Origin: Mesobacillus subterraneus
Lineage (GTDB): Bacteria > Bacillota > Bacilli > Bacillales > Cytobacillaceae
NCBI RefSeq assembly: GCF_003937825.1
Contig: NZ_RSFW01000013.1
Coordinates: 310,001-374,000, forward strand
DNA: 64,000 bases
Direction of reading: 5' to 3'
In this document: positions 50,099 through 59,243 of the stretch, piece by piece
Position numbering within the stretch: position 1 is the stretch's first letter
Layout of the letters: the number at the start of each line of letters is the position of its first letter
Notes under the pieces: generated by a model
Told to the model about the DNA's origin: nothing
What the model saw: the letters and a program-made list of their open reading frames with translations, nothing else
Database searches by the model: none
Program-made: the position numbers and the translations under genes

Positions 50099-52207
50099 TT
50101 ATTTCTTTCCTTTTTTCTCTCTTAATTGAACTTCATAGCTGAAGCCAACCGGATTCTTATCATCTGCAGGTGCAGCATAGCTCGTGATCATGTAGTTCTT
50201 GCCATCCTTGAATAGCTGTCTAAGCTGAAGCGCATTCTCTTCTGTCACATTGAAGGGATCGACCGTTACTACTTTGTATACAGGCTTCTTGCCGGCAGCC
50301 TGCTTCTCATTGATGAAAGTAACTGTGTACTCCACGTACTTGCCTAAAATCTCATTCATTGACGTGAACGCATCTGTAGATGAGCCATCTTGGCTAAAGC
50401 CGATTTCCGGAATTGATACATTGTCAATGAACCAGCCAGAGTCGTTGTAGCCCCAGTCAGTCAGATAACGGAAAGATACAAGGACCTTTTGGCCTGCATA
50501 TTCGCTTAAATCAAAGCTTTCATTTGTCCATTCTTTTGTGTTTCCAGTGAATCCTGGTACATTTTCCTTGATTTTCGGATAACCCTCTTCGACTACATCA
50601 GTTGTAGTATTTTCATTTTCAAGGCTTGTCCATGTTTGTCCGCCGTCTTTGGACACCTGCACAACACCAAAATCCCAATGCTCTTCAATATCAAGGTAAT
50701 GATCGAAATTCAATGTAGCATTTGCAACCTCGGAAAGGTCCGCTTCGAAAATCAAAGTATTGTCTGCTTCATCGCCTGTATTGCCCCAAAGCACCTTGTT
50801 TGTTGCATCAGTTGGATCCGCAACGGACTTCCACAATGTTGGCAGGAAGTCGACACCGTCAAAGGAAATGCCATCGATTTTATCCTGGAATTTAAGCTCT
50901 TTGAAATCCCCGCCCCATGCAGGAACGCCATCTTTTTCAAATTGAAGTGCGCCTTCATAATCAACTGTATAGCCACGCTTCGTTCCCTCGTTGTCTACCA
51001 CCAGGTCGCGGAGGTTGATGCTGTCGAAATTGTACACTCCTTCTCCCGGCTGGTTGCTGTCAAGCGCCAATGCTGTAATGAAGTTCTGGTATACCTTTGT
51101 AAAATCCTCTTGATAACCATGCTTCGCAAGCGTTTTGTTCACACCGTCAATGCCGACTACATCACTTGTCGCAAGGTCACGGATAAATTCTTTGCCGTAT
51201 TTGTCGTTCATATAAAGGGTGAATAGATAAACCTGTCCGTAATCCGCAATTGTTTCTGGTCCAGTTGTTGCTGAACGGTGGTCATCCCAGTTCACAAGTG
51301 AATTTTCCGGGTGGTCAAGATAAAAATTGATGGAACGGTCATCATGTCCGTATCCTCCAAGATATTCAGAGAATGTAGACATTCCTTCATTGATCCATGT
51401 TTCTTCTGAAGGGTCATTATCGGCATGGATCAAGTGCTGAAGTTCATGGATTGTTGTCCCAAAGAACGTGCTTTCCAGGCGAGTCTCCCAGCTGTTTGTA
51501 TCGATTGTAATAATGTTGCGGTCCATATAATTTTCTAGCGTCTGCCAGAAGAATCCAGCTACAAAGAACGGATAGCTAGGATCGAAGTAGTTATCATCTT
51601 GAACATTATCCACCAGCATGACAACTTTATCGCTAGTTTCATAGTATCCCTCAGGGAAATAGCCCCATTCAATCAACGGAGAATGCGAACCATCATGATG
51701 GTCAGGAGTGCCAAAGAACTCAGTTGCCTTTGGATAAATATTGCTGTCAAACTCATCCCGCAGCTTGTCCACTTGTTCCTGTGTCACGACATGGGCAGGC
51801 CTTGGATCGCCCTCAGGGAATGCAAGATTGTTTGCTACCCAAATTTCAACATTTTCCCCTACACTTCGTAGTGTAAAGTCTTTAAATTTCAGGTTTCTGT
51901 CCAAAAACTTTTTCGTTCCTCCATCATAGGTAAAAGTGCTGTCAGCAGCACCACTTTCTGACCCAGCGGTCTCATCCAGCTGAATGCCTTTCGCTTGTTC
52001 CTTGATGGATTGCTCTGCTTTCTTCAGGAAATCTTCGTCTTTTGAAAGCTGATCCAGACGGCTGTCAATGTCGACTCTGTCTCCGTATCTTTCAATATCC
52101 CATTTGGCTGTTGTCGCAGCGTCTGCTTGCGGTACGGATACCGTTGGCGCGACCAGGGATAGAGCCAGCGCGCCTGTTGTTAAGATTGATAGAATTTTCG
52201 TTTTCAT
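50099..52207 (-). CDS. Secreted M6-type metalloprotease (immune inhibitor A-like)
   Basis: A 702-residue exported protease. Signal peptide residues 1-30 (MKTKILSILTTGALALSLVAP...AQA-type end ADAA), propeptide to about 100, catalytic domain with zinc motif H254-E-L-Q-H258 (IHELQHLIHADND) and WINEGMSTFSEYLGG, and a C-terminal beta-sandwich (FDHYLDIEEHWDFGVVQVSKDGGQTW, YAGQKVLVSFRYLTDWGYNDSGWFIDN) as in InhA-like enzymes. In the insect pathogens such enzymes are virulence factors; here a scavenging protease is equally likely. ATG at 52207 follows AAAGGAGAAC. Confidence 0.88.
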   Translation of the reverse strand: MKTKILSILTTGALALSLVAPTVSVPQADAATTAKWDIERYGDRVDIDSRLDQLSKDEDFLKKAEQSIKEQAKGIQLDETAGSESGAADSTFTYDGGTKKFLDRNLKFKDFTLRSVGENVEIWVANNLAFPEGDPRPAHVVTQEQVDKLRDEFDSNIYPKATEFFGTPDHHDGSHSPLIEWGYFPEGYYETSDKVVMLVDNVQDDNYFDPSYPFFVAGFFWQTLENYMDRNIITIDTNSWETRLESTFFGTTIHELQHLIHADNDPSEETWINEGMSTFSEYLGGYGHDDRSINFYLDHPENSLVNWDDHRSATTGPETIADYGQVYLFTLYMNDKYGKEFIRDLATSDVVGIDGVNKTLAKHGYQEDFTKVYQNFITALALDSNQPGEGVYNFDSINLRDLVVDNEGTKRGYTVDYEGALQFEKDGVPAWGGDFKELKFQDKIDGISFDGVDFLPTLWKSVADPTDATNKVLWGNTGDEADNTLIFEADLSEVANATLNFDHYLDIEEHWDFGVVQVSKDGGQTWTSLENENTTTDVVEEGYPKIKENVPGFTGNTKEWTNESFDLSEYAGQKVLVSFRYLTDWGYNDSGWFIDNVSIPEIGFSQDGSSTDAFTSMNEILGKYVEYTVTFINEKQAAGKKPVYKVVTVDPFNVTEENALQLRQLFKDGKNYMITSYAAPADDKNPVGFSYEVQLREKKGKK

Positions 52208-52340
52208 GCTTGTTCTCCTTTCGCTTTCCGAAATACCTACCAAAAATCTTAACATGCTTAATTTTCAGAAATAAGTGAATATATTACTAAATTTCCAGTT
52301 TTTTTGTTTCCTTCTATGGTAAAAAGGACCTGTTTTTTCC

Positions 52341-52372
52341 AAAAAAATAAGCCCGCCATTCAGTATGGCGGA
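52341..52372 (-). terminator. Terminator of the MFS transporter gene
   Basis: CCGCCAT (52353-52359) / ATGGCGG (52365-52371), loop TCAGT, followed on the minus strand by GCTTATTTTTTT. Confidence 0.82.
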
Positions 52373-52387
52373 CCTAACAGGTACAGA

Positions 52388-53593
52388 TTATGCCAGTTCT
52401 TTCTGCTTTGTTTCCACACCCCAGAAGAACACGGCTGCAGCACCGATTAAAATCGCGATGCAGAAAATCGTGAAAATCGCGGTGATCGATAGATTTTGTG
52501 CAGATAAGTACGGAACCATCAGCGGACCGATAATTCCTCCAATCCTTCCGAACGAGGCAGCCATTCCGGCACCAGATCCACGAATGGTCGTTGGGTATTG
52601 TTCCGGAGTGTATGCATAGAGAGCACCCCAGGCACCAAGGTTGAAAAACGACAGCAAGATACCAGCTGTGATCAGCAGTCCAAGCGAATCGGCAGTCCCA
52701 AAGAAATAGGCACTCAGCGCTGTTCCAATTAGATAAACGATGAGTACAAATTTCCGGCCTGCTTTTTCAATCAGCCATGCCGCGGTAAAATAGCCCGGCA
52801 GCTGAGCGAGCGTCATAATCAGTACATATTGGAAGCTCTTGATTAATGTGAATCCTTTCATGACCATCACACTTGGCAGCCAGAGGAACATTCCATAATA
52901 GGAAAATACGACACTGAACCAGAGAACCCAGAGCATGATTGTCTTTTTGGCATGTTCCCTGGACCATACTTCGGCAATGCTCTCCATAATGGTCAGCCGT
53001 TCTTTTTTATCAACAGCCAGGTACCTGGGAGAATCCGGCAGATTCACGCGCAGATAAAGCGCATATAACGCCGGCAGCGCACTCAGGATTAACGCGGTCT
53101 GCCAGCCGAAGCTCGGGATGACAAAGTACGAAATCAGCGCCGCTACCAGCCAGCCGGCAGCCCAGAAGCTTTCAAGCAGGACAACGACACGCCCGCGCTT
53201 TTCTGCAGGCACGCTCTCAGCAACGAGTGTCGAGGCAACAGGCAATTCCCCGCCAAGCCCCATGCCAATAAAGAATCTTAACAGCAAAAAGAAAGACAGA
53301 GTGGTTGCCATGGCAGAAACCCCGCTGCCGATCGAGAATAGCAATAATGTAATGATAAAGACATTCTTCCGACCAATCCGGTCAGCCAGCAGACCAAAGA
53401 CTAGCGCCCCGACTGCCATACCAATTGAGTTGACACTGCCAATCCAGCCCATTTCCTTGGCGGTCAAATTCCAGTCCACCTGAAGAGCAGCAATGATGAA
53501 GGCTAAAATTCCCACATCCATTGCATCAAACATCCACCCGAGCCCGGCAATCCCAAGCAGTTTCCTTTCCGAAATTTCCTGTGTTTTTTTCAT
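52388..53593 (-). CDS. MFS transporter of the sugar/NiaP-like type
   Basis: A 401-residue transporter with 12 hydrophobic segments. Signatures: GLGWMFDAMDVGILAFI in segment 1, GLLADRIGRKNVF in loop 2-3, GMGLGGELPVASTLVAESVPAEKRGR in segment 4, and NLPDSPRYL in the middle. The pattern is close to niacin (NiaP) and aromatic acid transporters; substrate cannot be told. ATG follows AGGAGGATTTT. Confidence 0.85.
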   Translation of the reverse strand: MKKTQEISERKLLGIAGLGWMFDAMDVGILAFIIAALQVDWNLTAKEMGWIGSVNSIGMAVGALVFGLLADRIGRKNVFIITLLLFSIGSGVSAMATTLSFFLLLRFFIGMGLGGELPVASTLVAESVPAEKRGRVVVLLESFWAAGWLVAALISYFVIPSFGWQTALILSALPALYALYLRVNLPDSPRYLAVDKKERLTIMESIAEVWSREHAKKTIMLWVLWFSVVFSYYGMFLWLPSVMVMKGFTLIKSFQYVLIMTLAQLPGYFTAAWLIEKAGRKFVLIVYLIGTALSAYFFGTADSLGLLITAGILLSFFNLGAWGALYAYTPEQYPTTIRGSGAGMAASFGRIGGIIGPLMVPYLSAQNLSITAIFTIFCIAILIGAAAVFFWGVETKQKELA

Positions 53594-53790
53594 AAAATCC
53601 TCCTGATTCCTTGAAGCGATACAGATAGTTTCCCTAAATTAGTTATTTTTAACATAATAATTGAATGGCTTCTTAATATTAGCATGTGTCTTTACACTAG
53701 TCATGATAAAAGTCCGGCAAACAGATAAATAATTTTAGAGGAAACGCGGACATTAACAGTAACTAACCTACTGTAAGGATGGAGCGTGTG

Positions 53791-54684
53791 ATGAGAAAAA
53801 ATAAGGCATTCAACAGGAACTCAATTCCTTTTCTCCTATTGGCTATTATCCATTTAATGCTTCTCTTCCTATTTGCCAAACGCAGCAAGGAAAAAACTAT
53901 CTGGATCCTGCTGTTATCCAATATTGGCTTCGCTTACTTCTTTGAGTATCCTGTCCTGAACCTGTTCAAAGGCTATTCCTATAAACCCTCCATCATGAAA
54001 AAACGAGCCCACGACCAGGTATTGGGTGCGGTTTTATCACAGGGGTTTTATGTGCCTGTGACAGCGACTCTTTTAACCATTTTTCACAAAAACGGCTACT
54101 GGAAACTCGGCAGTACACTGATTTACTATCTGATTGAGCACACTTTCCTGCGCCTGAAAATATATAATACCCATTGGTGGAAACCGGTCTATACCTTACT
54201 CTTTATGAATATTTATTTCCACATCAGTGACTGGTTTTACAAAGCTATCCAAGCCCGTAAAGACTGGGCTTTGTCTCTTGCCCATTACCTATCAATCGAG
54301 GTAATCGGAATAACACTGCTGTATATTTCTGCAGCAGGACGAAAGATTAGATTTGGCCGGGGCATGTATCATTCCTGGTGGGAACATTTTGCGATCGCCC
54401 CGTTGTATAGTATCGTTCACTCTTTCTTTGCTGTGAAAAATTCCGCCAAACCAGGATTACAGCCCCGGCTTTGCATGCTGCTGTATCGTGTTCTTACGGA
54501 TCTCTTTCTGAAAAAAATCGGCCTATTAAAAATCAAGCTGACACAACTATGGGGCAACATTCCATTTCACGTCTTCATAGTTTTCATTTCCAGATACTTA
54601 TATATAAAGATTTATTCGGAGCACTCTGGAGAACACATAAAGCCAATCGAGATTTCTTGTAAGCCTGACAAAAAAGGCACATAG
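53791..54684 (+). CDS. Hypothetical multi-pass membrane protein (CBO0543-like)
   Basis: A protein of about 297 residues; the first half has five hydrophobic segments with FFEYPVLNLFKGYSYKP and HTFLRLKIYNTHWWKPVYT, a pattern I associate with the CBO0543 family of Firmicutes (unknown function). The second half is also hydrophobic and more basic. ATG at 53791 has GGAG 6 bases upstream; ATG at 53779 has a weaker site. Its stop codon lies in the stem of the next terminator. Confidence 0.65.
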   Translation: MRKNKAFNRNSIPFLLLAIIHLMLLFLFAKRSKEKTIWILLLSNIGFAYFFEYPVLNLFKGYSYKPSIMKKRAHDQVLGAVLSQGFYVPVTATLLTIFHKNGYWKLGSTLIYYLIEHTFLRLKIYNTHWWKPVYTLLFMNIYFHISDWFYKAIQARKDWALSLAHYLSIEVIGITLLYISAAGRKIRFGRGMYHSWWEHFAIAPLYSIVHSFFAVKNSAKPGLQPRLCMLLYRVLTDLFLKKIGLLKIKLTQLWGNIPFHVFIVFISRYLYIKIYSEHSGEHIKPIEISCKPDKKGT

Positions 54685-54700
54685 ATAAGTTCTATGTGCC
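54674..54700 (-). terminator. Terminator of the two-component operon
   Basis: GGCACATAGA / TCTATGTGCC, loop TAAGT; on the minus strand it is followed by TTTTTTG. Its 5' arm overlaps the stop codon of the plus-strand gene. Confidence 0.8.
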
Positions 54701-54734
54701 CCAATAGCATGGAAGCTTCATTCATGCTTCCCTT

Positions 54735-56960
54735 TCAATTCACTTTTTGCAGAATAACCGTTACCTTGAACAGGTCGCCGTCGACTTCGATGTCGAGTGA
54801 CCCTTCGTGGAGGTCGACAATTGATTTGGCGATTGCCAGTCCGAGGCCGGAGCCTTCGGTGTGTCGTGACTGGTCGCCTCGTTTGAAGCGCTCGAACAAT
54901 TCATCCAGGTCATCCCCCAGCTCGTACTTGGTGACATTCTTGAACGTGAGAACAGCCCTGTTGAGCTCTTCTTTCACCGAAATATACACTCTCGTATTCT
55001 CGAGCGAATACTTGAGGATGTTCCCGATCAGGTTATCGAATACTCTCCAAAGCTTCTGGCCGTCGACGAATGCATAGACAGGATGATCTGGCTTTGAGAC
55101 GCGAAGCTGCAGGGAGGACTGAACCAGTGTCTCGTTATGCTCCGCCAGTGCCTGCTCAAGCAGCTGATTGAGGTCGACTCTATCCTTGTGAAGCTCAATG
55201 TTGCCGCTCGCCATTTTCGTTGCCTCGAACAGGTCATCAATCAGTACCTTCAATCGCTTCGATTTCCGGTCAAGGATCTCGATATAGGAATCCCGGTCTT
55301 CCGGCGCAAGATCAGGTGTCTTCAGCAACTCTGTATAGGTGATGATCGATGTGAGCGGAGTCCTCAGGTCATGGCTCACATTCGTGATCAGTTCGGTTTT
55401 CAGGCGCTCGCTTTTCGCCTGCTCCTTGTGCGAGACCTTTACCTCATTGCGGAGTGTGTTGATATCAGCGGCCAGCTTTGCAAAAACGGACCTGCCCCGC
55501 ACAGGGAGATCGCTCACCATATTCCCCTTTGCCAGCTCTTCCACATTCAGGGCGATTTTATTAAAATACCCCGCATTCCTGAGCACAATAATCAAGATTG
55601 GCAAGCCGACAAACACAAGGCCAAAGAGGTAATGACCCAAATACCATCTGAAATCAAAATAAGTCCTTCCGAAAATAAATCCGGAAATGAAGACGATTCC
55701 CAAAATGATCAAAAGGATAATGCTGATGCTCTTAATCGTAAAGGCATCCATGATGAAGCCGAATGTCCTTACAAACAAAGAGTCGTTCCAATCGCTTTTC
55801 AGCCTCTTAAAGTCGTCCTTGTATTCCCAGAAAAATCTGCCCTGAACATACAGTCCAGCAAGGAAAACAGCCGCTGTAATCAAGGCCATTAGAAAATCCA
55901 GACCTGACCTGACTGGGTTGCCAGAAAAATAATGTACTTCATCGCTCATCCAGAATAGCGACATCAACGTAAAAATTCCGGTCAAGCCAAACAATATGAC
56001 GCGTAAATCAAATGGGACTTTACTGTAGAATGGCCTCCACCTTTCCACGCCAAGCATCGACTTGATTTCCTTTTTCCTGCCCATCCTTATGCTTGCCACG
56101 ATTGCGAGGATGCTTATGAGTATATAAACAAAGAAAACCACCTGTTGCCTTTTAAATTGCTGATAGTCGGAAATGATGGATGAGCCAGGGGCATTCTTGA
56201 GCAGCCCCACCTTTCCTTCATACACCTTGTTCCTCTCATTTAAAATCTCCTGCACAGGTTCATTGGACGGAAAATACCGGTTCGTTAAGCCCGCCTGCAA
56301 ATAACCATAAGCATTGCTTGGATAACTTTCTGTGAACAGCATCTTCTGCTTATTGATGAAATCATCAGCGTCTTCACCCTTGGGTATATTCAGGTTTGTA
56401 AAAACTTCTCCCGTCTCTGTTTCTGTCAGGTAGTAATTGAATGCCCGTGAAATCCTTCTATACTCCGCCCTGTTGTTTTCCAAATCCTCATAAAACTCAT
56501 CGATTTTTTCTTCTTTTTCCTTGATGATCTTTGCACGGACATGTTCATCGCTCTTGAAGTTTTCGGTGATATCCGCAATCTTTGCATCTCGTTCCTTTGT
56601 GATCGCTTCCTCTACTGCTTTATTCCCCGAATCTTTTGCATCCTGAAGCTGCTGTTCATACTGTACATTGATGTTCGACACTTGGTCAGTGAGACTTCCA
56701 TATCGATTGCGATGTTCATCAATTTCTTCTTTTGATACCGTTATCTCCTTTTTCATGTCTTCTTTCGACATGGTGTTCAATTCATACACATATAAGAATT
56801 CTTTAAAGCGTTCAACTTCGTCATGGAAGCCGGGTGTATCAATATACCCATCCAAATAACGAGGTGCGTGATTAAAAAAGGCGAATACTCCGCTAATCCC
56901 AATCGTAATGAGCATCACCCACGCCACTAACACCAGCTTACTTTTCGATTTTATATCCAA
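54735..56960 (-). CDS. Sensor histidine kinase
   Basis: A 741-residue kinase. N-terminal membrane segment (about 8-28), a ~240-residue external part with predicted coiled-coil and many charged residues (EQQLQDAKDSGNKAVEEAI), four to five membrane segments (about 275-480), a linker, then DHp with H530 (NVSHDLRTPLTSIITYTELLK) and a HATPase domain ending GSGLGLAIAKSIVDLHEG. The signal is unknown. TTG start at 56960 overlaps the response regulator gene by 23 bases. Architecture resembles YkoH/VanS-type cell-envelope sensors only in the kinase core. Confidence 0.9.
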   Translation of the reverse strand: MDIKSKSKLVLVAWVMLITIGISGVFAFFNHAPRYLDGYIDTPGFHDEVERFKEFLYVYELNTMSKEDMKKEITVSKEEIDEHRNRYGSLTDQVSNINVQYEQQLQDAKDSGNKAVEEAITKERDAKIADITENFKSDEHVRAKIIKEKEEKIDEFYEDLENNRAEYRRISRAFNYYLTETETGEVFTNLNIPKGEDADDFINKQKMLFTESYPSNAYGYLQAGLTNRYFPSNEPVQEILNERNKVYEGKVGLLKNAPGSSIISDYQQFKRQQVVFFVYILISILAIVASIRMGRKKEIKSMLGVERWRPFYSKVPFDLRVILFGLTGIFTLMSLFWMSDEVHYFSGNPVRSGLDFLMALITAAVFLAGLYVQGRFFWEYKDDFKRLKSDWNDSLFVRTFGFIMDAFTIKSISIILLIILGIVFISGFIFGRTYFDFRWYLGHYLFGLVFVGLPILIIVLRNAGYFNKIALNVEELAKGNMVSDLPVRGRSVFAKLAADINTLRNEVKVSHKEQAKSERLKTELITNVSHDLRTPLTSIITYTELLKTPDLAPEDRDSYIEILDRKSKRLKVLIDDLFEATKMASGNIELHKDRVDLNQLLEQALAEHNETLVQSSLQLRVSKPDHPVYAFVDGQKLWRVFDNLIGNILKYSLENTRVYISVKEELNRAVLTFKNVTKYELGDDLDELFERFKRGDQSRHTEGSGLGLAIAKSIVDLHEGSLDIEVDGDLFKVTVILQKVN

Positions 56961-57630
56961 TGCCCCACACCACCTTTAAAAATCTTGGATTCTTCGGATC
57001 GATTTCTATTTTTTCGCGGATCTTGCGGATATGGACCGCCACTGTGTTTTCGGCATTGTAGCTTGGTTCCTTCCAGACTCGCTCATAAATATCGTTGATC
57101 GAGAACACCCTGCCTGCGTTCGTCATCAGCAGCTCAAGGATTTTGTATTCGATAGGAGTCAGCTTGACGGGCTCGCCATGCGCGGTGACTTCCTTTGACG
57201 ACTGGTCCAATGTCAGTCCATTCAGGTCGATCACCTTCACTTTCCCTTCATATGTACCGAGCGTGACATATCTCCTAAGCTGTGATTTCACTCGAGCAAT
57301 CAATTCAAGCGGATTGAACGGCTTCGTGACATAATCGTCGGCACCGACCTGAAGCCCGAGAATCTTATCCGTATCCTCGCTTTTCGCGCTTAAAATGATG
57401 ATAGGAATGTTCTTATCCTCACGAATCCGAAAAGTAGTCGTAATCCCGTCCTGGCGCGGCATCATCACATCAAGAAGGATCAAGTGGACTGGCTGTTCGT
57501 TTAGCTTCTCGATCGCCTCGATCCCATCCGCCGCCTTGATCACTGTTATCCCTTCATTTTTCAAATAAATCTCAATCGCGTCGCGTATTTCTTTTTCATC
57601 ATCGACCACTAGCACATTGTACTGATCCAA
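56938..57630 (-). CDS. OmpR/PhoB-family response regulator
   Basis: A 230-residue regulator: receiver with acidic pair DDE near residue 10, phospho-acceptor D54 (LLDVMMPRQDG), Lys in DYVTKPFNP, then a winged-helix domain (LTPIEYKILELLMTNAGRVFS, VWKEPSYNAENTVAVHIRKIREKIE). TTG at 57630 follows AAAGGGGG, better than the ATG at 57651. Pairs with the kinase encoded downstream. Confidence 0.92.
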   Translation of the reverse strand: MDQYNVLVVDDEKEIRDAIEIYLKNEGITVIKAADGIEAIEKLNEQPVHLILLDVMMPRQDGITTTFRIREDKNIPIIILSAKSEDTDKILGLQVGADDYVTKPFNPLELIARVKSQLRRYVTLGTYEGKVKVIDLNGLTLDQSSKEVTAHGEPVKLTPIEYKILELLMTNAGRVFSINDIYERVWKEPSYNAENTVAVHIRKIREKIEIDPKNPRFLKVVWGIGYKIEK

Positions 57631-57673
57631 GTGAAAAACCCCCTTTCCCATAAGGCAAGCCTTGATGTTTCCT

Positions 57674-57729
57674 ATTCTAGACAGCGAACCTTAACATTCA
57701 CTGACGATAAATCTTAAGATTTTCTTAAT
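57674..57729 (-). promoter_or_regulatory. Direct repeats and -10 upstream of the response regulator
   Basis: CTTAAC (57690), CTGACG (57701), CTTAAG (57713) and CTTAAT (57724) start 11, 12 and 11 bases apart on the plus strand, upstream of TAGAAT (57679-57674, minus) that may be the -10. OmpR-family regulators bind direct repeats at 11-bp spacing, so autoregulation is plausible. Confidence 0.45.
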
Positions 57730-57746
57730 ATTGGTAAAAGCAGTGT

Positions 57747-57997
57747 GTGAATCTATTATATAGTTTTATACAGGAGGAGAGAAAAGGTTATTTTCTGGCT
57801 AAGCACCAGGCTGCCGTTTTCTTTGCTATCAGGGAAGGTGATACACCAGGTCCCCCGGAAGCGGAGCCAGAAAGTGATTTAAAGCGGCTGCTGACGCAGG
57901 AATCAAAGGAGGCGCTCGTCTTCAGATGAATTGATAAAGAAGTATCCAAGGCGCCCGGCGTTCCTGGATGAACTTCAGAAAATCAAATAATGGTCTG
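57747..57997 (+). other. Open stretch without recognisable gene
   Basis: A GTG-started 60-codon frame (57747-57929) lacks a proper ribosome site and has no family resemblance (low-complexity EGDTPGPPEAEPES). A good AGGAGGAG sequence at about 57773 has no start codon at the right distance. The stretch ends at a terminator. It may be what is left of the 5' part of a decayed gene. Confidence 0.35.
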
Positions 57998-58025
57998 GGC
58001 CCATCCGGTTAGGATGGGCTCTTTT
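57998..58025 (+). terminator. Intrinsic terminator
   Basis: GCCCATCC (57999-58006) / GGATGGGC (58012-58019), loop GGTTA, then TCTTTT. It sits before the remnant at 58063, so that remnant is cut off from upstream transcription. Confidence 0.75.
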
Positions 58026-58062
58026 GAAATTGGAATCAAGGTTACTTCCTCAACGTGGCTAG

Positions 58063-58236
58063 TTTCGAGAATTCCTTGAGAAGAAATGGATCGATGAAAT
58101 TGAACTTTATGTGATACCGAAACTGATTGGCGAAGGAATCCCGCTGTTCCCGGATGGCACGCCACCAGTTGATTTCGAACTGACAGACACCGGGCGGCTC
58201 GGACAGATCGCCACTTTAAAATACAGGCTAAAGTAA
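58063..58236 (+). pseudogene. Remnant of a RibD-C/dihydrofolate reductase-family gene
   Basis: The frame ending at TAA 58234-58236 reads FREFLEKKWIDEIELYVIPK...GEGIPLFPDG...YRLK, the C-terminal ~57 residues of the YyaP/YwjB-type dihydrofolate reductase family (I-D-E-x2-L-x-V-I-P-x-L-x-G-x-G-I-P-L-F). A stop (TAG) lies just upstream at 58060 and no start codon or N-terminal domain is present. A decayed gene; the original function cannot be told. Confidence 0.6.
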
Positions 58237-58270
58237 AAGGGCGCTGGATTGTCTCCAGCGCCTTTGTTTT
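58237..58270. terminator. Bidirectional terminator at the end of the anti-sigma gene
   Basis: Twelve-base-pair stem around GCGCTGGA / TCCAGCGC (58241-58248, 58254-58261), loop TTGTC, flanked by A-run and TTTGTTTT. Confidence 0.82.
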
Positions 58271-59243
58271 ACCATTTCAATTCTGCCAATTCCTGCTCTT
58301 CTCCCGAAGATATGCGAATCTCAAGGCACCTGTTTTCAAATCCCCTTGGTATCGTTAATCTTCTTTTCTCAAGGATCGATCCATCTACAGTCTTTTTCTC
58401 GATTCTCGCGTCCGATGTTCCGCCAATAATTCTGTTGCCCTCATCATCAAACAACTCGAGATCCACTCTATTTTCCCCGGCGCCCTTCACTGTGTATTCA
58501 AGCGCCGTCGAGGAGTTCCCGGATATCAGCTTTTCAAATGTCACCTTTAGACCATCAAGTTCCATTGTCTTATTTAAAGCCACTGTTTCGAATGGAAGCT
58601 GCTTGATTGGGACGTCAAAATTCCATTTTCCCTGTTCATTCTTCCAGTGATCCTTTATTTCACCAATGCCGATAAAGTTCAACGGCAATCTGGTTTCGTC
58701 AGGCAATTGTGCTTTTGGATAACTAAGCTGGATATGCCCTTTAAAGCCTTCTTCAGTCGGCAGCAATTTGACCAATTCCATGGTTTCCTCTATTTCAGGG
58801 TCGCGATCGAAGATTTCGTAAAAGGCATAAACCTCATCCTCCGCCCCCTCGACATCTCCCTTCACATCAAAGGTAACGCCGATCACCGCTCCGTCAAAAT
58901 AAGCCTCCGTCACGGTCACATCCACACCATCGTAGCTCGCTTTTTCGTTCAATTCCGCTATTAGTTGTTGGGAGGCCAGATTGACTGCAACCTGGTCCTG
59001 CTCATACAGCTTTGCTAAAAACGGGATGTCTGCCAGCACGTTCGGGACCGACGGGAACAGGAAACCTGATGATATAAAAAGTACTGCAGCCGCTGCGGCC
59101 GACACTGCGGCTGCTCTTTTGCGGGGGGGATGAGACTTTTTCATATTGTTTCCTTGCCTGATCCCTCCCTGGATGGCTTTGATTACATCTTCCTTTGGCA
59201 CCTCAATCTCTTCCATTGAGTCATGAAACATTTTCTTGTCCAT
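58269..59243 (-). CDS. DUF4179-type anti-sigma/ECF-associated membrane protein
   Basis: A 324-residue protein: cytoplasmic N-terminus (1-45), one membrane segment (about 46-66, AAAVSAAAAAVLFISSGFLFP) and a large external beta-rich part with VLADIPFLAKLYEQDQ, VTEAYFDGAVIGVTFDV and LDGLKVTFEKLISGNSSTALEY. This is the DUF4179/DUF5643 pattern of proteins encoded behind ECF sigma factors and thought to sequester them. Overlaps the sigma gene by 23 bases. Confidence 0.87.
   Translation of the reverse strand: MDKKMFHDSMEEIEVPKEDVIKAIQGGIRQGNNMKKSHPPRKRAAAVSAAAAAVLFISSGFLFPSVPNVLADIPFLAKLYEQDQVAVNLASQQLIAELNEKASYDGVDVTVTEAYFDGAVIGVTFDVKGDVEGAEDEVYAFYEIFDRDPEIEETMELVKLLPTEEGFKGHIQLSYPKAQLPDETRLPLNFIGIGEIKDHWKNEQGKWNFDVPIKQLPFETVALNKTMELDGLKVTFEKLISGNSSTALEYTVKGAGENRVDLELFDDEGNRIIGGTSDARIEKKTVDGSILEKRRLTIPRGFENRCLEIRISSGEEQELAELKW

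Noticed and set aside
58063-58236. Short functional gene
   Set aside because: No start codon or ribosome site, and only the C-terminal end of a known fold is present.
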